Positions 57,443-64,000 of a DNA stretch of 64,000 nt are shown here, one piece after another; positions within the stretch are counted from its first letter, which is position 1, and the number at the start of each line of letters is the position of its first letter. The DNA is from Eudorina sp. 2006-703-Eu-15. Taxonomy: Eukaryota > Chlorophyta > Chlorophyceae > Chlamydomonadales > Volvocaceae. The notes below the pieces were generated by a model that saw only the letters and a list, made by a program, of their open reading frames with translations, was not told the DNA's origin and searched no databases. Location of the stretch: positions 2,013,551 to 2,077,550 of the forward strand of contig BDSI01000003.1 of the NCBI GenBank assembly GCA_003117195.1. The letters run 5' to 3'. The translations under genes were made by a program, and so were the position numbers.

Positions 57443-59264
57443 CGTTGAGAAGTTTTGCGGAGCGTCACAAGATGATACCATGGCTGATGTTCACGACCAG
57501 TAGTTGTGCCGATTGTTTGACGGTTGCATTCTGCCACTTACGGTCCACGACCTTCCGTCTGCCTAGGGCACACTTATACTGGGTGTGTTATGACTGAGCC
57601 CTGCCCATAATTCCTTGTCTGGGAATACTGTCACCTGGCATGTGTGTACATTATCTCGATGCATCACATCGCGGGTTCGGATATCGGGATGCAGCAAGTC
57701 TTGTTGCGGAGCATTCCACGACCCGCCCTAGGTGATTCTGCGATTTCACCGGATCGCTTTAATGGCCCCACGCCCCACAACGCGTGGAAAATTCTTTGCG
57801 CCCGGTCTTATTTCTTTGCTGGCACTCTTGTGACGCACTTTTTTGTGGACCTCACTGGTGCACCGATTCTGGTGGATTTCAGGCAGCTTTAGGTCGTCGG
57901 AGCAGGGGTATTTGGTTACTATCACGACGGAACTAATGATGAGGTGTTCGTTCGGAATGGCGCATCAGCAATGTACAGTCTGACCGAGCGATATCCGCGG
58001 AACCCTATACGTACTTGGAGAATAAGACTTGTACGAATGTGCACCAAGGACTGCAGTGCAGACTACCAACCTTGCTAGACTGTGGCGTTTGTGTGTGTGT
58101 GTGTGTGTCTTGGGGAGGGGTTGGAGGCGTTGTTCTTTGGGTGCACAGATCGCAACCCTTACTGTAACGAATCACACATCACATGGTATGATGCAGTCAA
58201 CATCAAGCCGGTGCAAATGGCATGCGCGCATGGTCAGCGTCATTACTGCTTGGGAACGGTGCTGGGTGCCGGTACGGTCGGTAAATGTGCGGTGTTCATC
58301 CCGAGCACGTTTTCGTCGCAGTCAGTGCGTTTAATAACCCGGCTACCTCCCAGTATACACAAGTGAAGGTCTTGGGCAAGCCTGGAAGAACGAAACAGTC
58401 TCAGCTCGAATCCGGGTGTGCCGAGCACTGTGTTACGTTGCAGACCTGTGGATGAGCAGACCTGTGGATGTGTGACCTGACGTGACTCGTGTCACGCAAA
58501 CCAATCGGACACAACATGCTATCTTGCTTGCAGGTTGATAAGTGCTTCACTTACCCCAAGGATACCGCCTTCAGGGACTGGAGCGCTTGCGACGCATGGT
58601 GTCCGTGACTATTCGAAGTTACGGTGGCAGTTAATCGCATCCAGACAGAGGCCGAGAAGTGAGTAGTCATGAACCTCCCTCTCAAAGATAGGTTTATCAA
58701 GAAACGGTTATGGATTGAGAGTGTGCGGAGCACCAGGTCTCTGTCGTTGTCCCAGGACGGTCGACAGCTCGTACGGCGTCGGTTTATACTCAGAAATGGT
58801 AAATCGTCGCGCGATACTGTTCTGTGTTTAACTACGTTTTCGTGCGTGTCGCATCATCTCATATGGCTCTGGCACTCCTCACCCGTCATGCGCTGCGCGC
58901 AAGCGCAGTTTGCAGCCAAGTAGTCTCTGCTAGGTCGGTGACGAGAAGAATTTACTCGCTGATTGGTTTTCGGAAATCATCCGTGTTGCTGGCGTGCAAG
59001 AATGCAAAATTTGCCTGAAGTTTCGTGACTTGACGGCGGCTGCCTAACGTCGCAGGCCCTCGAGGCTTCTTCTTGGGCGACCTTTGCTCGGACAACGAGT
59101 CACGGTAAGTGAACCCGAAACTCTTCTCATCTTCAAAGGGGCAAGCTGCCGACGCGTTCTTATCTCACACCACGCATCGCCTCGCACCACACACCGTCTC
59201 TGCTTTATCGTGTTTGCTCAGCGCGTGGTCGCTCCACGCGGTATTCAAATTTTAATCCGCGCAG
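57443..59264. other. Spacer / unresolved 5' part of the NAP1 gene
   Basis: No confident exon was found. The NAP1 frame is closed by a stop at 59253-59255, so its N-terminus must come from an exon upstream of the acceptor at 59263-59264. A strong donor GTAAGT follows 59101 and could end that exon or a 5' UTR exon. A short (GT)n run is at about 58090-58108. A frame near 58862 begins MALALLTRHALRASAVCSQ, resembling an organelle presequence, but it ends quickly. Confidence 0.4.
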
Positions 59265-62200
59265 GGTTTCGCTGCGGCCGCTGCTCCCAAGGGCAAGCAG
59301 CCTCCCCCGCCACCACCGCCGGTTGAGGAGGAGGAAGACGAGCTAGGAGATGAGGGTCTGGACTACGACCCCATGGAGGAACTCACTGTTCCGCAGCGAC
59401 GACGTGTGCTGGCCATGAAGGACGTCCAGAAGCAGTACGACACGCTCCACAACGACTACCAGAAGGAACTGGCGGTGCTGCAGCACAAGTACAACGAGAA
59501 GTACGGTGAGTCTGCAGTCGGGTCTGCCCAAGAAACCGAAACCGAGCACAGACAGACTGCGCACCGCACTAGCCAAGGCTGGTGCCAGGACATTGGGGAA
59601 ACACGAAATGGCACGTGGCGAAAGGATGAACATGATAATGAGCCTGGGCCCGGCAGGCCGGGGGAGGGAAGATCCTGAAGCATTCTGGAAGCAGGCGCCT
59701 GCAAGCCACTGTTCCTCTGCCGGCCCAACCCGTCGAGCTAGCGGGACAGTGAGCAGCGGGTCATGCGGGGAGCCGCCGGTTGCGGTGGCGCCTTGGCATT
59801 GTTGGGGGTCTTGGCGCGTGAAGGTGAAGGTGAAGGTGCGACCGTAGACAGTAGATCGTAGACAGTAGACCTGGCGTTTGGGGGAAGAGAAGGAAGTGGC
59901 TTAAAGGCAGCAAACAACGGACAGCGGATCCGCATCGCCGGGGGGCAACCTCAAACGGCATTGCAGCTTGCAGCGCATTCCTGCCTTGACCTCCGAACAA
60001 TGTACACACAAGCGCGCGCACACACACACGCGCCAAAAGCACGCCAACTTAACAGCGCTCCTCCGTACACGCCGCTGCATGTCACGCCGCCTGTGCATGT
60101 CGCGCACTCCTGTTCTGCCTGGCTAAGCACCACACAACGCACACACGCACATCACATCGGATGTTTTCGTGGAGTCCCAAGTAAAACCGCCCGGGGGCCC
60201 TGTGCTCTCCCGCACCACGCAGCGCCCCTGTTTGACGCGCGCCGCGACATCCTGTCGGGGAAGACCGCCATCACGGAGAAGTACGACATGGAGGACGATG
60301 GCGAGAAAGGTGGGGCTCTGTGGGTGGCTGGGTGGCGGGCGTGGGTGGCGGGCGGGCTTCTGTGGGTGGCTGGGTGGCGGGCTGGGAGGAACGGCCGCGG
60401 GCTGCCGGACAGACGGAGCAGCCTGGAGGCGCATCTGGGGCACCGAGGAATACCCCTAGGGGTAAGGGAAGGAGGCGGGGCCCTACCCGACGCACGGCAC
60501 CTGGCCGTTACCGTCGTCTGCATGCCAATTCAAGGTCCAGTTCGATGTCAGTTCCATGTACCCGCTCCCTCCTCAGTCCGTGCTGGTTTGTGACTGCGGG
60601 GGTCCCTCCCTGCCATGTCCACCACTTTCCTATACCCACCCCATCCCGTGCGCCTCGCCGCAGACGGCCCCGTCAGTGACTTTTGGCTGAACGCGCTGGC
60701 CAACCACAACAAGGTGGGCCCCTTCATTACGGAGCGGGACAGCGAGGTGCTCAAGTACCTGGAGGTGAGGGGGCGTGTGTGTGTGTGTGTGTGTGAGGGG
60801 GCCAGGCTGTCTTCATTGACAAAAAGGGGGCCCAGGACAGGGATATGGCAATTGGGGTTGGTAGACAACATCCGAACTGCGCGGGTCGCCTGCTGTTCGC
60901 GCGGGTTTCGGAGCTCCTCGGAGGGGTCCCGCTCCCACGTCGGGGCTGTTTTCGCCCCCACGTCGGATGACGCGGCCTCGTGGGGCTGATGGGCCGTGCC
61001 GGTCCCAGCTTCCGGTCGGGCCCGGGGCGGCCAACCCTAGGCATCCACCCCGCCGTGCCGTCACCCGTCTCATCCTCCTCAGTGTCCGGGATCTCGCTCC
61101 TCCCATAGGGCCCTATACACCCCCTGACGGCATCGGCCCGTCCGCTCCTTCACACAACGCACCACCACCACCTGCCCGCTGCCCCACACACACACGTATA
61201 ATGGTACTTGGTTTTTGGTACTTGGTTTGGGTCGGGCAAGTCTCTTGTCTAAGCACACACATGTATTTCCGCTGCCTCGGCCCCCTCTTCCTCCTGCCCC
61301 CCAGGACATCCGCAGTGAGGTGCTCCTGGGCGACGACCGGGGCTTCAAGCTGCTCTTCTACTTCCGGGAGGATAACCCGCACTTCACCAACAAGGTGCGT
61401 CGGCAGCAGTAGCAGTAGCAATAGTAGCAGTAGCAGCAGTAGCAGCAGCAGTAGCAGCAGTAGCAGTAGCAGCACAAGCTGGGGGCTGAGACGGGGCGGA
61501 GAAGGGGCAGGGGCAAGACGCGCTTGAGTTGTTATGGCAGCGCACCAGACAAAGGCTTATGGCAAGGGAGTATGGGAGGTGGAGGGCTGGGGAAAGGTGA
61601 GGGGTCGGGTGGGGTGGCAGTGTGAAGGGTTTGAGCTGTGGGACCCCCAAGGCCCGAGGGGCCCCGAGTGCGGCTGTGACCCGCAGACTGTCCGGTGGGC
61701 TGGCCGGGTTGGGTCTGGTCCGTCCCGATATCGGTTATCGCGGTTTCGCTGTTGTGTGCTGATTGCCACTGGGTTCCGGGACGGTGATGGGGCGGCGGAT
61801 GCCCCTCAACTCCTTTCCCCCTCCCCCCTTTGTCTCCGCCCCCTCCTCCCAGGTCTTGGAGAAGGTGTACGTGTTGGAGCCGGAGGACGATGTGGTACCG
61901 AAGCGCTTCAGCGGCACCGCCATCGCCTGGCGGGCGGGGCGCGATGTGACGGTGGAGGAGACCAAGCGGCGGGTCAAGGGCGGCAAGGTGGGGGAGGGCC
62001 ATGGGGAGGGGGAGGAGAGCCCCCTGGAGAGGGCCGGCTCAGTTTCGTTTTACACCCGGGGAGTCTCGTCCCTGCTCTATGTGTTTAAGAGGGAGCGTTC
62101 CGTGAGCGAGGGGTGCGCAAAACATCCAACAGTCGGGTTTGTCGGTTGTAGCAGAACCGTCAGGGCAGAGAGACGGGGGCCCCAAAGTCGATCGACTGGT

Positions 62201-63533
62201 GGATCTGCACCCACCGCCCCTTTCCACCGGCACCCCAGGTTCCCTCACCCCGGGCTACCCTACCCTGCCCTACCCTCACCCTTACCCTAGGGCGACAAGT
62301 CCAAGCCGGCCTTTGTGGTGGAGAAGGTCCCCTGCGACTCGTTCTTCACCATCTTCGACCCGCCGCAGGTGGGGGGTACGGGAGTACGGGTGATACTGTG
62401 TACGGGAGTATGGGTGATACTGTGTACGGGAGTACGGGTGATACTGTGTAGGGGAGCGCTTGCTTGGTTGTCAGCACGGACAGGCTTCCCTATTTGGGAG
62501 TCTCGGGCCTTGCGGAACCTGGCTTGGCATTTGTGATGGCCAAAACGGTGTGGCCGAAACGTTGGGGCTGGTCTGGAGGTTGGGTTGGTGGAGAAGGGAT
62601 CGGATTTCTCTCTCGGAATAACGTTGTCGTGAGGAAGCGGAAGGCATGTGGTGGTGGCGAAGCAGCCGCCAACCGACCCGTGGGTCGGCACCACTGGGTT
62701 CGTTTATTGCGTCATAGCGGCGCCGGGTCATGCCTGGGAGGCTGCAGTTCACGTGCACCACCGGGGACTGACGGTATCACCATCTACCTTCGCATGCTGT
62801 CCCCTCGCTTTCCCGGGGGGGTACTGCCGTACTGCCGTACTCTCGCGGAACAGGGTCCCGCCAGCCTCGTCGGCTGCTGTCTTCTAACCCGGCGCCGCCC
62901 GGCGAGCCGTCGGCCGGTCCTGGGGCGCCGCCGCTGACCCAGATTCGGCTGTTTTCCATGCCCCCCCATCCACATTGCCAGCTTCCTATACCCCACCCGA
63001 CCACCCTCCCGCCCTCCCTCGCCTCGGCCGGTTGCTTGGTTGATCTGCTGGTCAGGTGCCCTCGGAGGCGGAGGCTACCGCCATGACCGAGGAGGATCTT
63101 GAGGAGGTGGAGGAGGCCCTGGCCAACGACTTCGACATCGGGTTCTCGATCAAGGACCAGGTGGGTCAGGCGGGCAGAGGCAGGCAGGCAGGCAGGCGGG
63201 CAGGCAGGTGGGCAAGGCCGACGGAAGCAGGCAGGCAGTCCGGGTTGGGTGGGTCACTCCCGTTCCGTCCTTCCGGCGTCTGCCTTCCCTCGTGCGTCAC
63301 GCCACACGTCCCCGCGACGGTTCCTCTCGCCTCCTGCCGGTCTCCGGACCTTTGCGCTTGCAGCAGTGCAGTTTGAACACCGTTGGTCCTCCAATGCCCT
63401 GTATCCTGCCCGCCTCCCCCCCTATATCCTGCCCGCCTAGGTCATCCCCCGCGCCGTGGAGTGGTTCACGGGGGAGATCGCGCCTATCACGGCGGAGGAT
63501 TACGACGACGAGTACGAGGAGGGCGAGTACTAA
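59265..63533 (+). CDS. NAP1: Nucleosome assembly protein 1 family histone chaperone (5' exon unresolved)
   Basis: Eight exons: 59265-59505, 60223-60309, 60664-60764, 61305-61394, 61853-61987, 62291-62368, 63056-63160, 63441-63533, giving 309 residues as read. The protein shows the whole NAP fold: LTVPQRRRVLAMKDVQKQYD and the long dimerisation helix (YQKELAVLQHKYNEKYAPLF), then DILSGKTAITEKY. VSDFWLNALANHN, LEYL-type ITERDSEVLKYLEDIRSEVL, FKLLFYFREDNPHFTNKVLE and VPCDSFFTIFDPPQ follow, and the C-terminus is acidic (DYDDEYEEGEY). NAP1 proteins carry H2A-H2B and H3-H4 between cytosol and chromatin. An acidic/proline segment (PPPPPPPVEEEEDELGDE) precedes the helix. The first exon here begins at an acceptor in phase 0, so a short N-terminal piece with the start codon is missing from the model. 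The protein is somewhat short in its acidic C-terminal tail compared with plant and animal NAP1. Confidence 0.9.
60078..60124 (+). repeat. Partial copy of the GCATGTCACGCCGC repeat family (copy 3)
   Basis: CATGTCACGCCGCCTGTGCATG followed by GCGCACTCCTGTTCTGCCTGGC matches the second half of the elements at 4391-4480 and 52189-52290. It lies in an intron of the NAP1 gene. Confidence 0.4.
61408..61473 (+). repeat. AGC/AGT trinucleotide microsatellite
   Basis: An imperfect AGC/AGT run begins shortly after the donor of NAP1 exon 61305-61394, inside the intron. Confidence 0.9.
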
Positions 63534-63580
63534 GCAGCAGCAGCGGCAGCAGCAGCAGCGGCAGCAGCAGCGGGGTTTAA
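63534..63580 (+). repeat. (GCA)n-rich start of the NAP1 3' UTR
   Basis: The NAP1 stop codon TAA is followed at once by about 13 GCA/GCG triplets. They are not translated in this model but would extend into poly-Ser/Ala or poly-Gln if the stop were lost or read through. Confidence 0.8.
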
Positions 63581-63837
63581 GCGTTCTCAGGAATCTTTCT
63601 CCAGCGCACTGTGGAAATTTCTCCAAGCGCATTGAGGAAATCTTTCTCACAAGCGATAGCGGATCGAGGGACAGCGGATTGACGGGGGCGGCATTGCCGA
63701 CCGCGCTGGCCTGGGCGGGGCTGCGCTGGGGCGGGGCGGGGCGGGGCGGGGGCGCCTAGAGTCGCAGCGCGTGACTATCTGGTGTTTGGGGAGGGGACCT
63801 AATCATGGGGGTCGGGGCATCGGTCCAGGAAGGGGAG

Positions 63838-63842
63838 TGTAA
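63838..63842 (+). terminator. Candidate TGTAA polyadenylation signal for NAP1
   Basis: TGTAA is the established poly(A) signal of chlamydomonadalean algae. This copy lies 305 bp after the NAP1 stop, at a plausible 3' UTR distance, with no other TGTAA seen between. Confidence 0.45.
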
Positions 63843-63945
63843 CACGATACGTCGTACCCCCCCCCCCGAGGGGACAACTCGGGGAACCTGGTATTTGGGT
63901 TTCCGGACCGCCTGCCATGCCCATCCATGCGTTGTGTGGGTTCAT

Positions 63946-63991
63946 GCATAAGGCGCGCTGACCCGTCATGCATAAGGCGCGCTGACCCGGA
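63946..63991 (+). repeat. 23-25-bp tandem duplication
   Basis: ATGCATAAGGCGCGCTGACCCG occurs twice in a row (the first followed by TC, the second by GAGG) at the right edge of the window, in presumed intergenic DNA. Confidence 0.85.
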
Positions 63992-64000
63992 GGAGGTGGC

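Noticed and set aside
58082..58366. A frame containing a cysteine-rich stretch (FFGCTDRNPYCNESHITWYD)
   Set aside because: It begins in a (GT)n run, has no start codon in context or recognisable domain, and does not join NAP1 in phase.

Overview
The window looks like nuclear DNA of a chlamydomonadalean (volvocine-type) green alga. It is GC-rich and very intron-dense, with short exons split by introns carrying strong GTGAGT/GTGCGT-type donors. It also holds abundant simple repeats and interstitial pieces resembling the TTTTAGGG telomere repeat described for Chlamydomonas. The gene set fits a flagellated, photosynthetic cell: a KLP1-type kinesin-9, a plastid uroporphyrinogen decarboxylase and a Psb27-like thylakoid-lumen protein. 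Nothing prokaryotic or viral was seen. I built the gene models by hand from reading frame, splice signals, intron phase and family motifs. In every completed model the exon phases join without a stop and the total length is divisible by three.

Layout, left to right: the 5' end of an unidentified minus-strand gene (1-106); a TFIIS-central-domain plus SPOC protein (+, 742-8253); a long repeat-bearing spacer; an EGF-like/exostosin glycosyltransferase (+, 10663-16700); two tandem paralogous choline-transporter-like (CTL/SLC44) genes (+, 17831-24048 and 26247-32198); a Psb27-like gene (-, 33447-35199); SDHAF4 (-, 35741-36330); kinesin KLP1 (-, 37720-46276); plastid uroporphyrinogen decarboxylase (+, 46704-50536), divergent from KLP1 across 427 bp; the splicing factor PRP19 (+, 52854-55884); a small membrane-protein ORF (+, 57239-57442); and a NAP1 histone chaperone (+, 59265-63533, first exon unresolved).

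These are independent housekeeping genes rather than an operon or gene cluster. They cover transcription elongation, secretory glycosylation, membrane transport, photosystem II assembly, mitochondrial complex II assembly, flagellar motility, tetrapyrrole synthesis, splicing and chromatin assembly. No new multi-gene system was found.

The most interesting signals are structural. GC-AG introns are unusually frequent: about four among roughly 71 introns, one of them conserved between the two CTL paralogues. Exon-end/splice-donor junctions are duplicated inside introns of three genes, and two non-homologous introns of one CTL gene share the same 5' end. The CTL paralogues show patchy near-identity that suggests gene conversion. 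Several families of short dispersed repeats share a GTTACAgyGGACCC-like terminus, and a 12-bp quasi-palindrome GACCC-NN-GGGTC recurs nine times.
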